DNA of 64,000 bases from an uncultured Opitutia bacterium (GTDB lineage Bacteria; Verrucomicrobiota; Verrucomicrobiia; Opitutales; Opitutaceae), in the NCBI GenBank assembly GCA_903825285.1, contig CAIJZY010000007.1, positions 124,001 to 188,000 of the forward strand, given 5' to 3'. Every line of letters starts with the position of its first letter. Position 1 is the stretch's first letter. A program made the translations under genes and the position numbers. A model generated the notes under the pieces. That model did no database searches. It was not told where the DNA came from and worked only from the letters and a program-made list of their open reading frames with translations. Positions 29,007 to 37,616 of the stretch are shown piece by piece.

Positions 29007-31511
29007 ATGAAAGCCCCAGCCGCCCCGGCCACCTCGCTCACGCTCGCCACGCCGCACCTCGCCTGGCATTTCCGCTGGGACGACGGGCGGCTGGCGTCCG
29101 AGCGATGGGAAAATCTCCCCCGCGGCCGGTCAGCGGCGCCCGTCGGCGGGCGCGAGCTGGCCCTGGTCTTCTCGGCGGCGCCGGACCGCATCGCGGAACC
29201 GCAGCTCCGGGTCGAGGACTTCGTCGTGCGCGCCATGCGTCGGCGCGGGCCGGCGGGCGCGGTGTTCACCCTGCACAGCGCCTCCGCCGACCTCACCGTC
29301 GCCCTGCACGTGCAGCTCGAGGGTCCGACCCGGCGCAAGTGGGTCGAGTTCACCTCCGCGGCGGATGGCGAGCGGCTGCTGCTCGATGTGGTGCTGGATG
29401 ACTTCGGCTTCACGGGCGCCGCGACCGGTGGCGGCGCGGGCCAGCCGGTGTACCTTGACGCCGAGGCCTTCGCCGCGATCGAGCATCCGTCGGGTGAGAA
29501 CCTCGCGGCCGATGGCCGCGTGCGGCTGGCGCACTACCCTGGCCGGCGGCTGGCGCCCGGCGCGCGGTTCCGCAGCCACGTCGCGCTCGTCAGTGTGGCG
29601 CCGGCCGGAGGCGCGCAGGCGCACTTCGTCGAATACCTCGAATCCAAGGCCCGGCCCCGCCCGGGCTTCATCGGCATCTACACGCCCTTCGGCATCAACA
29701 ACCAGTGGGGCGCGTGTCCCGCGCTCGACGACGAGCAGACGCTCGACGTGCTCGGCCACCTCGGGGAACTGCGGCGGCGCGGCGTGCGCTTCGACTACTT
29801 CACCCTCGACACCGGCTGGGTGGACCCGGCGTCGGACCTCACGCGGTTCAAGCCCACCGCCTTCCCCCGCGGCCCGGCCGAGGTGATCCGCCGCGTGCGG
29901 GGGCTGCACCTGAAGTTCGGCCTGTGGTTCGCGACCAGCTGGGGGCTGCAGTCGTGCTGGGACTATCCCGGCGCGTTCGCCGACGGGCTCCCGCCCGCGC
30001 AAGCCTACCGCGAGGGCTATCCGCCCGGGGCGGAAGGGCTGATGTTCTGCCTCGGCGAAAAGAGCTACCAGTCGATCCTCGGCCGCGCGGTGCTGCACCA
30101 CGTGCGGAAGAACGGCGTGAGTTTCCTGAAGTTCGACGGCGGCGCGTACCAGTGCGACAATCCCGCGCACGGTCACCTGCCGGGCAAGTACGCCACGGAG
30201 GCGATGCACGAGTGGCTGATCGACCTCGCGGACCGCGCCCGCGCGATCAACCCCGACGTGTTCATCATGTGGTACTGGGGCCTGCGCTCGCCCTTCTGGG
30301 TGCTGCACGGCGACGCGCTGTTCGAGTCGGGCCTGTTCATGGAGGGCTCGGGCACGAGCTCCTGGCCGACGCTGCACTACCGCGATTCCGTCACGCTCGC
30401 CCAGGACCAGAACGCGCACCACGCGCGGAACATCCCGCCGCGTTTCAAGGACAGCCTCGGCGTCTGGCTGTCCGACAGCCGCTGGGGCAATTTCATGGGC
30501 GGCGAGCGCTGGCGCGAGAGCCTGGTGATGGACCTTGGCCGCGGCAGCCGGCTCTTCCCCAACCTCTGGGGCAACCTGCGGCACCTGACCGACGACGACG
30601 TGAAGTTTCTCGCCGGGATCACCGCGCTCGCGCGGCGGCGCGCGGGGCTCTTCGCGCACCGCCGCCTCGTTGGGGGCGAGCCGTTCCGCAACGAGCCCTA
30701 CGGCTACGCCCACGGCCGCGGCGCGCGGAGCCTCGTCTGCCTGCACAACGCTCATTTCGCCGCGCGGCGGATCGACCTGCGGCTCGACGCGTCCCTCGGC
30801 CTCGATGCGCGGACCGGCACGCCGGTCCAGGTGCTCTCGCATTTCCCCGAGTCCCGCCAGCTGCGGCCCGCGGGCGGCGGACGCTTCCAGCTCGGCGAGC
30901 CGCTCGGGCTCTGGCTGCGGCCGTTCGAGACGCTCATGCTGGAGGTCACGCCGACGCTCGCCACGGGCGCGCGCCGCCCGCGCCGGGACCTCGGTGCCGC
31001 CGCGGCCAATGCGCTGGGCGTGGCCCTGGCCCTCCGCGACGTGCCGGCCGAGCCCCGGCTCGACGTGAAGTTCGCGGACGCGGCGCTGTTCGCCCAGAAG
31101 AACCTCGTCCGGAAAACCCGCACCTACGCCGCCACCCTGCCCCGCCTCGACGGCGACGTGCCGATGCTGGCGATCGTCCTCCGCCTCCGGCAGGGCGAGG
31201 CCGAGTGGAAATATGCGCCGACCGTCGTGCAGATCGTGCAGGCCGTGGCCCGCGTGGGCGACGTGAAGGTCCCGCTGATCCCGATGCCCGACGGCCGGCA
31301 GCACGGCAACACCCAGTCGTTCGGCTGCTCGTGGCTCGTGTACAAGGTCCGGCTCACTCCCGACTGGTCCGGCCAGACCCTGCAGTTCGCCATCCACGCC
31401 AACCTCCCCGAGAACGTCGAGGCGGTCGCCGAGGCCTGGGTCGTCAAGCGCTGGTGGCAGGAGAACCACCGCCCCACCGCCGACGGCTACTACACCTACG
31501 CGCCGTCCTGA
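29007..31511 (+). CDS. Alpha-galactosidase-like (GH36/GH27-clan) glycoside hydrolase
   Basis: RGVRFDYFTLDTGWVDPASDLTRFKP...LKFGLWFATSWG...GVSFLKFDGGAYQCDNPAHGHLPGKYATEAMHEWLIDLADRARAINPDVFIMWYWG. Confidence 0.7.
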   Translation: MKAPAAPATSLTLATPHLAWHFRWDDGRLASERWENLPRGRSAAPVGGRELALVFSAAPDRIAEPQLRVEDFVVRAMRRRGPAGAVFTLHSASADLTVALHVQLEGPTRRKWVEFTSAADGERLLLDVVLDDFGFTGAATGGGAGQPVYLDAEAFAAIEHPSGENLAADGRVRLAHYPGRRLAPGARFRSHVALVSVAPAGGAQAHFVEYLESKARPRPGFIGIYTPFGINNQWGACPALDDEQTLDVLGHLGELRRRGVRFDYFTLDTGWVDPASDLTRFKPTAFPRGPAEVIRRVRGLHLKFGLWFATSWGLQSCWDYPGAFADGLPPAQAYREGYPPGAEGLMFCLGEKSYQSILGRAVLHHVRKNGVSFLKFDGGAYQCDNPAHGHLPGKYATEAMHEWLIDLADRARAINPDVFIMWYWGLRSPFWVLHGDALFESGLFMEGSGTSSWPTLHYRDSVTLAQDQNAHHARNIPPRFKDSLGVWLSDSRWGNFMGGERWRESLVMDLGRGSRLFPNLWGNLRHLTDDDVKFLAGITALARRRAGLFAHRRLVGGEPFRNEPYGYAHGRGARSLVCLHNAHFAARRIDLRLDASLGLDARTGTPVQVLSHFPESRQLRPAGGGRFQLGEPLGLWLRPFETLMLEVTPTLATGARRPRRDLGAAAANALGVALALRDVPAEPRLDVKFADAALFAQKNLVRKTRTYAATLPRLDGDVPMLAIVLRLRQGEAEWKYAPTVVQIVQAVARVGDVKVPLIPMPDGRQHGNTQSFGCSWLVYKVRLTPDWSGQTLQFAIHANLPENVEAVAEAWVVKRWWQENHRPTADGYYTYAPS

Positions 31512-31518
31512 GCGCATG

Positions 31519-31608
31519 TTCACCACGAAGGACACGAAGCGCGCGAAGGGAAATCCTCCGGCCGGTGCCGGTCCTGACCTTCGCGCGCTTCGTGTCCTTC
31601 GTGGTGAA
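31519..31608. repeat. Perfect 31-bp inverted repeat built of 9-nt CGAAG units, between convergent genes
   Basis: TTCACCACGAAGGACACGAAGCGCGCGAAGG (31519-31549) and its exact reverse complement CCTTCGCGCGCTTCGTGTCCTTCGTGGTGAA (31578-31608), 28-nt spacer. Confidence 0.97.
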
Positions 31609-31619
31609 ATCCGTTCCGG

Positions 31620-32915
31620 CTAGGATGAGTGGGCCGGCGGTCCCGCAGTACCGCTGATGACCCGGGCGCCACGCCGGTAGGTGAAGTACGAGTAGGTCCA
31701 CTGGAGCAGGACGGAGAGCTTGTTCCGGAAGCCGATAAGGAACAGCAGGTGGACGCCGAGCCAGGCGATCCACGCGGGGAAGCCGCTGAACTTGAACCGT
31801 CCGATCTCCGCCACCGCCGCCGAGCGGCCGATGGTCGCCATGTTTCCCTTGTCCAAGTAGACAAACGGCTCGCGCTCGCCCCCGGCGGGACGCGCGCCGC
31901 CCAGCTCGCGGTCGATCAGCTTCGCCACAAACGCGCCGGCTTGGATCGCGCCCGGCGCGATGCCCGGGACCGTCACGCCGTGCGCGTCCACCAGGGAGAT
32001 GAGGTCGCCAATCGCGAACACCTCCGGGTGTCCCGGCACGCTGAGGTCGGGCCGCACCTTCACCCGGCCCGCGCGGTCGGATTCCATCCCCAGCTGCCGC
32101 GCCAACGGCACGGCCGCGACGCCGGCGCTCCACACGATGTTGTCGGACCGCAGCGTCTGCCCGCCCGCCACGACCTGTCCCGCGGAGATGGCCTCGACCC
32201 GCGTGGCGGTGCGCACCTCGACGCCGAGATGCTCGAGCTGACGCTGCGCGCTGGCCGAGAGCTCGGGCGGATAGGCGGCGAGGACGCGCGGGCTGCCCTC
32301 GAGGAGGATCACCCGCGCCTTCGAGGGGTCGATGTGGTCGAAGTCCCGATTAAGCACCGTGCGCGTGAGCTCCGCGAACGTGCCCGCCAGCTCCACGCCC
32401 GTCGGACCGCCGCCGATCACCACGATCGTCATTGCCGCGTCGCGCTTCGCGGGATCCGGCTCCGTCTCGGCCCGCTCGAACGAAAGCAGCACCCGGCGCC
32501 GGATCGCCAGCGCATCGTCGAGCGTCTTGAGCCCCGGCGCGAACTGCTCCCACTCCGGATGGCCGAAGTAGCTCGTCATCCCGCCCGCCGCCACCACGAG
32601 GTAATCGTAGGTCAGCTCGCCGCGCGCGTGGACGACCCGGCGCGCCACGAGGTCGAGGCCGGTGACCTCCGCCATGACCACCTCGAAGTCGGGCCGGTTG
32701 CCAAAGATCGCGCGGATCGGCTGCGCGATGTCCACGGCCGAGAGCCCGGCGGTGGCGACCTGGTAGAGCAGCGGCTGGAACAGGTGGTGATTCTGCCGAT
32801 CGATCAGCGTGATGCGCGCGCGGCCGACGGGAAACTTCTGGCAGAAGGTCAGCCCGCCAAAGCCCGCGCCGATCACGACGATGTGCGGAAGGGAAGCCGG
32901 ACGCCCATTGGTCAT
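31620..32915 (-). CDS. Type II NADH:quinone oxidoreductase (NDH-2-like FAD protein)
   Basis: HIVVIGAGFGGLTFCQKF...TLIDRQNHHLFQPLLYQVATAGLSAVDIAQPIR...VVIGGGPTGVELAGTFAEL...VFAIGDLISL. Confidence 0.92.
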   Translation of the reverse strand: MTNGRPASLPHIVVIGAGFGGLTFCQKFPVGRARITLIDRQNHHLFQPLLYQVATAGLSAVDIAQPIRAIFGNRPDFEVVMAEVTGLDLVARRVVHARGELTYDYLVVAAGGMTSYFGHPEWEQFAPGLKTLDDALAIRRRVLLSFERAETEPDPAKRDAAMTIVVIGGGPTGVELAGTFAELTRTVLNRDFDHIDPSKARVILLEGSPRVLAAYPPELSASAQRQLEHLGVEVRTATRVEAISAGQVVAGGQTLRSDNIVWSAGVAAVPLARQLGMESDRAGRVKVRPDLSVPGHPEVFAIGDLISLVDAHGVTVPGIAPGAIQAGAFVAKLIDRELGGARPAGGEREPFVYLDKGNMATIGRSAAVAEIGRFKFSGFPAWIAWLGVHLLFLIGFRNKLSVLLQWTYSYFTYRRGARVISGTAGPPAHSS

Positions 32916-33030
32916 GGCGGCACCGTGTTCAGACCCGGAAATTTTGCAACGGGCCCGGCCTCCCGCCACCCGTGACGCGCAATTTGCTGTTCACGGCCGG
33001 GCAAAGCACGTTAGTCCTCCGAACCTTCGC

Positions 33031-33333
33031 ATGCAGACGCCCGTGGACATCCAACTGATCGGTCCGGAGGTCGCCATCCGCTGGGATGACGGCGCCGAGA
33101 CCTATTACGCCTCCGACAAGCTCCGTGCGGCGTCGCCGAGCGCCGAGACGCAGGGCGAGCGCGACATCTTCGGCCACCAGTACGGCGGGAACGGCCCGCG
33201 GAACTTCGACGGCGTGCAGGTGACCGGCTGGGCGCAGGTCGGCAACTACGCGATCCGCTTCGATTTCAGCGACGGCCACCGCACCGGACTTTACAGCTAC
33301 GACTATCTGCGGAAACTCGCCGCCGACGCCTGA
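33031..33333 (+). CDS. DUF971 domain protein
   Basis: VDIQLIGPEVAIRWDDGAETYYASDKLRAASPSAETQGE...WAQVGNYAIRFDFSDGHRTGLYSYDYLRKLA. Confidence 0.8.
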   Translation: MQTPVDIQLIGPEVAIRWDDGAETYYASDKLRAASPSAETQGERDIFGHQYGGNGPRNFDGVQVTGWAQVGNYAIRFDFSDGHRTGLYSYDYLRKLAADA

Positions 33334-33344
33334 TCCCTTTTCCC

Positions 33345-33803
33345 ATGAGCGCCCACGTCTTCCCCGCCCGCACCACGACCGCCGAGATCGAGCTCGGCAC
33401 GACGCTGCAGCCCAAGTTCGGCCCCGACGGGCTGATCCCCTGCATCGCCCAGGACGCCCACTCCGGCGAGGTCCTGATGTTCGCCTTTATGAACGCCGAG
33501 TCGCTCGCGCACACGCTGCGGACGCGGAAGGCGACCTACTGGAGCCGCTCGCGGAACAAGCTCTGGGTGAAGGGCGAGGAGTCGGGCAACGTGCAGGTCG
33601 TGCAGGAGGTCCGCACCGACTGCGACCAGGACGTGCTCCTCATCAAGGTCGAGCAGACCGGCGCGGCCAACGCCGCGTGCCACAACGGCTACAAGTCCTG
33701 TTTCTACCGCAAGCTCGGCGACCTCGCCGATCCCGCGCTGAAGCTCCAGTTCACCGCCCAGCGGCTCTTCGACCCGGCGACGGTGTACAAGAAAAAGCCG
33801 TAA
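33345..33803 (+). CDS. hisI: Phosphoribosyl-AMP cyclohydrolase
   Basis: GLIPCIAQDAHSGEVLMFAFMNAESLAHTLRTRKATYWSRSRNKLWVKGEESGN...DCDQDVLLIKVEQTGAANAACHNGYKSCFYRKL. Confidence 0.95.
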   Translation: MSAHVFPARTTTAEIELGTTLQPKFGPDGLIPCIAQDAHSGEVLMFAFMNAESLAHTLRTRKATYWSRSRNKLWVKGEESGNVQVVQEVRTDCDQDVLLIKVEQTGAANAACHNGYKSCFYRKLGDLADPALKLQFTAQRLFDPATVYKKKP

Positions 33804-33821
33804 GGGTCCACCGCACTGGGC

Positions 33822-36425
33822 TCACGGCACCTCGTAGACTTCCACGAGGGCCACACCGGTGGTGCCGTTGGCGCCGCTGACGTGGAGCGTGTAGACCCCC
33901 GGCGTGACCGTGACCAGCAGGGCGGCGTCCGCGCTGCCCGCCGGCAGCGGAAAGCCGCCGACCTGGCGCGCGGCCTCGGCGACGTCGGCGGCGTTCGCCG
34001 CGGTGTCCCAGCCCTGGTTCCGGGCCAGCGGCGTGGACCCGCTCAGCAGCGTCAGCACCGGGCGGGCGAGCACGCCGTCCACGCCGTACTGCGTGAGGGT
34101 CGGTCCCACCGCTCGGGCCAGGATGCGCCGCGGCGCATCCCCGGTGATCACCAGTCCCGGAATCAGCACGTCGGCCCCGGTCCCGACATTCGCGCGGGAC
34201 GACATGGCGATCACCTTGCTGGCGTTCGCGCCCACCTCGTAGACCTCGACCAGCGCCACGCCGGTCGCCGCGGTGTCGCTCCGCACATGGGCGGTGTAGA
34301 CGCCGGGCGGGAGCGTCAGCAGCAGCGCGGAATCCGCGCCGGGGTCGCGCAGCGCGAAAGCCCCGACGGATTTCGCCGCCGCCACAAGCGCCGCCGGGTC
34401 GGAGGCCGTGCGCCAGCCGCGGTTCGTGGCGAGGAGGGAACCGGTCGCGTTGTCGAACACCTGGAGGGTCGGCGTCGCCAGCGCATCGGTCACCTGGTAA
34501 TCCGCCAGCGTCGGCCCGACGCCGCGGATCAGCAGCGTCTTGGACTGGCTGCCGGTCACGACAAATCCGGCGATCAGCGTGCCGCTGCCGGCGGTGACCC
34601 GCGCGCGGGTGGAGTTGCCCACGAAGCGCGCGGCCCCGGTCTGCCAGATGGCGCCGGCGTTGCCGACCGCGATGACCTGGTCCCCGCCGCTCGCGATGTA
34701 CCACATCATGCCCGAGCCGGAGAAATCCTCGGTCGACCAGTTGATGCCGTCGTCCGAGGTCACGATCTTCCCGTAAAACGTCGAGCCGACCAGCCGGGTG
34801 CCGAGGGCGGTCAGGGCCGAGGGCGCGCCCGCCGCCATGAGGGGCTGGCCCTGATGCGTCCAGGTCACGCCATCCGGCGAGGTCCAGACATCGCCGATCA
34901 GCCCGGCCACCACATAAAGCCCGCTGCGTCCGCCCACGGCATACGCGGCACGGTCGAACTCGGCGGTGAGCGTCCAGCTGACGCCGTCCGTCGAGCGCGC
35001 GACGACGGTGTGCTCGTCCGCGCCCTTCGTCCCGATCGCCAGGAACGCACCGTCCGAGAAAATGATGTCGCGCCAGGCGCCGGTGTCGCCGGGCAGGCGG
35101 AACCCCGGGGTCCAGGCCACGCCATCCACGGAGCTGATGAGCTCGCTGTAGAACACGCCGTTGACCCAGTTCTGGGAGTTGGTGGTGGCCACGAACCGGC
35201 CGTTGCCAAAGACGACGCGCAACAGCGCGGTGGGCCGGGTGACGCCCCGCGTCCAGGTCGCGCCCCCATCGAGGGAGAAGCCGATGCCGCCATCGCTGGC
35301 GCCGGCGACAAACCTGCCGTTGCCATAGGCGATCGTGCCACCGTCGTAGCCGGCCGCGGACGGCAGCATCTGCCACGTCACCGCGTCCGTCGACGACGCC
35401 AGGCCCTGCGTCCCCGCCACGAGCCACCGCCCCGCCCCGTAGGCCGCCCCGCGCAGGTCGCCCTGCACGGTGCTGCCGGTGTGATTGACCCACGTCGTGC
35501 CGTCGGCCGAGGACCGCAGCCCGCCGAAGCGACCCGCGGCGACGATCCGGTCCGCGCTGGCCGCCAGGGAATTGGGGTAGAAAAGCGGGTTGGGCGCCGG
35601 CAGGTACACGCGCCACGTGTTGCCGTCCTCCGAGGACAGCAGCGGCAGGTTGGCCCCCCAGGCATAGAACCGACCCTTGAACCAAGTCAGGGCATCATAG
35701 GTCCAGCCGAGGTCATTCTTCATGTTCGCCGGGCTGGAGGTCCAGGTGACGCTGTCGACCGACGTCGCCACATGCCCGGCGCCGAGCGCGAGCCACCGTC
35801 CGTTGCCATAGGCCACGTGCACGGTGAAATCGATGATCCCGGTGGAGCCGCCGGCGGTCCACTGGAGGCCATCGGTCGAGTAAACCGTCCCTCCCGAGTC
35901 GAGGATCCCGACAAAGCGGTCGCCCCCGAAGGCGATATCGGTGATGCGCGCGATCGTGCCGCTGTAGCCGGTCGTCCAGGTCAGGCCGTCACTTGAGCTC
36001 GCCACGTAGCCGATGTCGCCGGCGACGACAAACCGGCCGGCTCCGAACGCGAGGTGGGTGGCACGCAGCCACTCCACCGAGGCGGGGATCGCGGGCCGCG
36101 TCCAAGTTCGCCCGTCCGTGGAGACCAACACGCCGTTGAGGGCGTAACTGGCGACGACGAAGCATCCGTTGCCGTAAACGACGTCGGTCAGTTCGACCGT
36201 CACGCCCGAGACCGCGGTCGTCCACGTCTGTCCATCTGGCGAGACGCTGATGCAGCCACCGCGGCCGACTGCCACAAACTGCGCGCCGCCGTAGGCGACG
36301 GAATTGAAGTCGTTGCCGTGCGGCAGCGGATTGCGCCAGTTCCAGTACGGGCCGGTCGTCACCGCCCCCAGCGAGAGCGTGGCGGCCAGCCAGAGACCGG
36401 CGAGTCCCAGCCAGGAGGTCTTCAT
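33822..36425 (-). CDS. Secreted WD40/BNR-like beta-propeller protein with two tandem C-terminal modules
   Basis: Signal peptide MKTSWLGLAGLWLAATLSLGA; many repeats of the form GxFVAVGxxGxxxxSxDGxTWT; two C-terminal modules GVGPTLADYQV...PGVYTAHVRSDTAATGVALVEVYEV and AVGPTLTQYGV...PGVYTLHVSGANGTTGVALVEVYEV. Confidence 0.82.
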   Translation of the reverse strand: MKTSWLGLAGLWLAATLSLGAVTTGPYWNWRNPLPHGNDFNSVAYGGAQFVAVGRGGCISVSPDGQTWTTAVSGVTVELTDVVYGNGCFVVASYALNGVLVSTDGRTWTRPAIPASVEWLRATHLAFGAGRFVVAGDIGYVASSSDGLTWTTGYSGTIARITDIAFGGDRFVGILDSGGTVYSTDGLQWTAGGSTGIIDFTVHVAYGNGRWLALGAGHVATSVDSVTWTSSPANMKNDLGWTYDALTWFKGRFYAWGANLPLLSSEDGNTWRVYLPAPNPLFYPNSLAASADRIVAAGRFGGLRSSADGTTWVNHTGSTVQGDLRGAAYGAGRWLVAGTQGLASSTDAVTWQMLPSAAGYDGGTIAYGNGRFVAGASDGGIGFSLDGGATWTRGVTRPTALLRVVFGNGRFVATTNSQNWVNGVFYSELISSVDGVAWTPGFRLPGDTGAWRDIIFSDGAFLAIGTKGADEHTVVARSTDGVSWTLTAEFDRAAYAVGGRSGLYVVAGLIGDVWTSPDGVTWTHQGQPLMAAGAPSALTALGTRLVGSTFYGKIVTSDDGINWSTEDFSGSGMMWYIASGGDQVIAVGNAGAIWQTGAARFVGNSTRARVTAGSGTLIAGFVVTGSQSKTLLIRGVGPTLADYQVTDALATPTLQVFDNATGSLLATNRGWRTASDPAALVAAAKSVGAFALRDPGADSALLLTLPPGVYTAHVRSDTAATGVALVEVYEVGANASKVIAMSSRANVGTGADVLIPGLVITGDAPRRILARAVGPTLTQYGVDGVLARPVLTLLSGSTPLARNQGWDTAANAADVAEAARQVGGFPLPAGSADAALLVTVTPGVYTLHVSGANGTTGVALVEVYEVP

Positions 36426-36491
36426 CGGGAGGAAGGGCCCTGCGGCCCACCTGCTATGACAACCCGCGGGGCCTTTCCCGCCATCCGGCGC

Positions 36492-36806
36492 TCAAGCGTC
36501 GGCGGTGAAGCTCACGCGGAAATCGGTGACCAGGCCGAGGAGATCGCCGTGGGCGCCCTCGCGCACCCGGCCCGGCTGGCGCATGAAGGCCAGGGAAGCC
36601 TCTTGCTCCGCGGGGGTGGCATAGTCCACGATGACCTGAAAGCGCGGCAGCCCGGTGAAACTCGCGCGGTCGGTCACACGCAGGATGCGGTAGCCGCGGA
36701 GCTGGCCCTCGGCGCGCAGGCCGTCAAGCAGGCGCCGCACCGCGGCGACCACCGTGGCATCCTCGACCCCCGGCCGCGGCGAAAAGAAGACGTTGTAGGA
36801 GACCAT
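36492..36806 (-). CDS. Conserved hypothetical protein (104 aa)
   Basis: MVSYNVFFSPRPGVEDATVVAAVRRLLDGLRAEGQLRGYRILRVTDRASFTGLPRFQVIVDYATPAEQEASLAFM; compact alpha/beta-like. Confidence 0.6.
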   Translation of the reverse strand: MVSYNVFFSPRPGVEDATVVAAVRRLLDGLRAEGQLRGYRILRVTDRASFTGLPRFQVIVDYATPAEQEASLAFMRQPGRVREGAHGDLLGLVTDFRVSFTADA

Positions 36807-36827
36807 CGGTGACGGGCCCCGGCGGAT

Positions 36828-37613
36828 TCAGCCGCCCGGGGCGAGGCCGCGCTCGCTCGTCTGGGCGAACGTGATCATGCGCTGGAACTCCGGGCTGGCG
36901 GCCTGCGGGTGGGCGCGGAGCCGCTCCATGGCCTGCGAGCGGTTGAGGCCGTCGCGGTACAGCAGCCGGTAGAGCTGGCGGACACGGTCGAGCTGCTCGG
37001 CGGTGTAGCCGTGGCGCTCGAGCCCGACCTTGTTGTAGGCCCGCACGGTGGCGGGCGAGCCGTCGGCGATGAAGTATGGCGGGATGTCCTGCACCAGCTT
37101 GGAGCAGGCCGAGAGCATGGCGTGGGTGCCGATGCGGCAGAACTGGTGCACGCCGCCGAAGGCGCCGACGACGACGGCGTCCTCGACCACGACGTGGCCG
37201 GCGAGCCCGGCGTAGTTGCTCATGATGATCCGGTTGCCGAGCACGCAGTCGTGCGCGACGTGGCTGTAGGCGAGGATGAGGTTGTCGGAGCCGATGACGG
37301 TGTACTCGCCGTCCTTCGTCGCCTCATGGACGCTGACGTACTCGCGGAAGACGTTGCGGTCGCCGATGCGCACGCCGGGTTTTCCGCCCTGGTACTTCAA
37401 GTCCTGCGTCTTGCCGCCGATGCAGGCGTAGGGGAAGACCTGACACTGCGCGCCCAGGACGGTGTGGCCCTCGACGGTGGCGTGGTGGTGGAGCCGCGTG
37501 CCGGCGCCGAGCACCGCGGTGGCGCCGACGTAGGCGTAGGCGCCGACCGCGACGTCGGGGCCCAGCTGCGCGCCGGACTCGATGATCGCGGTGGGATGGA
37601 TCAACCCGGCCAT
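36828..37613 (-). CDS. lpxA: Acyl-ACP--UDP-N-acetylglucosamine O-acyltransferase
   Basis: IHPTAIIESGAQLGPDVAVGAYAYVGATAVLGAGTRLHHHATVEGHTVLGAQCQVFPYACIGGKTQDLKY...hexapeptide repeats...NKVGLERHGYTAEQLDRVRQLYRLLYR. Confidence 0.95.
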   Translation of the reverse strand: MAGLIHPTAIIESGAQLGPDVAVGAYAYVGATAVLGAGTRLHHHATVEGHTVLGAQCQVFPYACIGGKTQDLKYQGGKPGVRIGDRNVFREYVSVHEATKDGEYTVIGSDNLILAYSHVAHDCVLGNRIIMSNYAGLAGHVVVEDAVVVGAFGGVHQFCRIGTHAMLSACSKLVQDIPPYFIADGSPATVRAYNKVGLERHGYTAEQLDRVRQLYRLLYRDGLNRSQAMERLRAHPQAASPEFQRMITFAQTSERGLAPGG

Positions 37614-37616
37614 GGC

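Noticed and set aside
29130-31535. 801-aa minus-strand ORF opposite the GH36-like gene
   Set aside because: Shadow ORF; the plus frame carries the TIM-barrel motifs.
31444-32133. 229-aa minus-strand ORF containing FTTKDTKRAK and ALRVLRGEH
   Set aside because: Spurious ORF created by the 31-bp inverted repeat plus the wrong frame of NDH-2.
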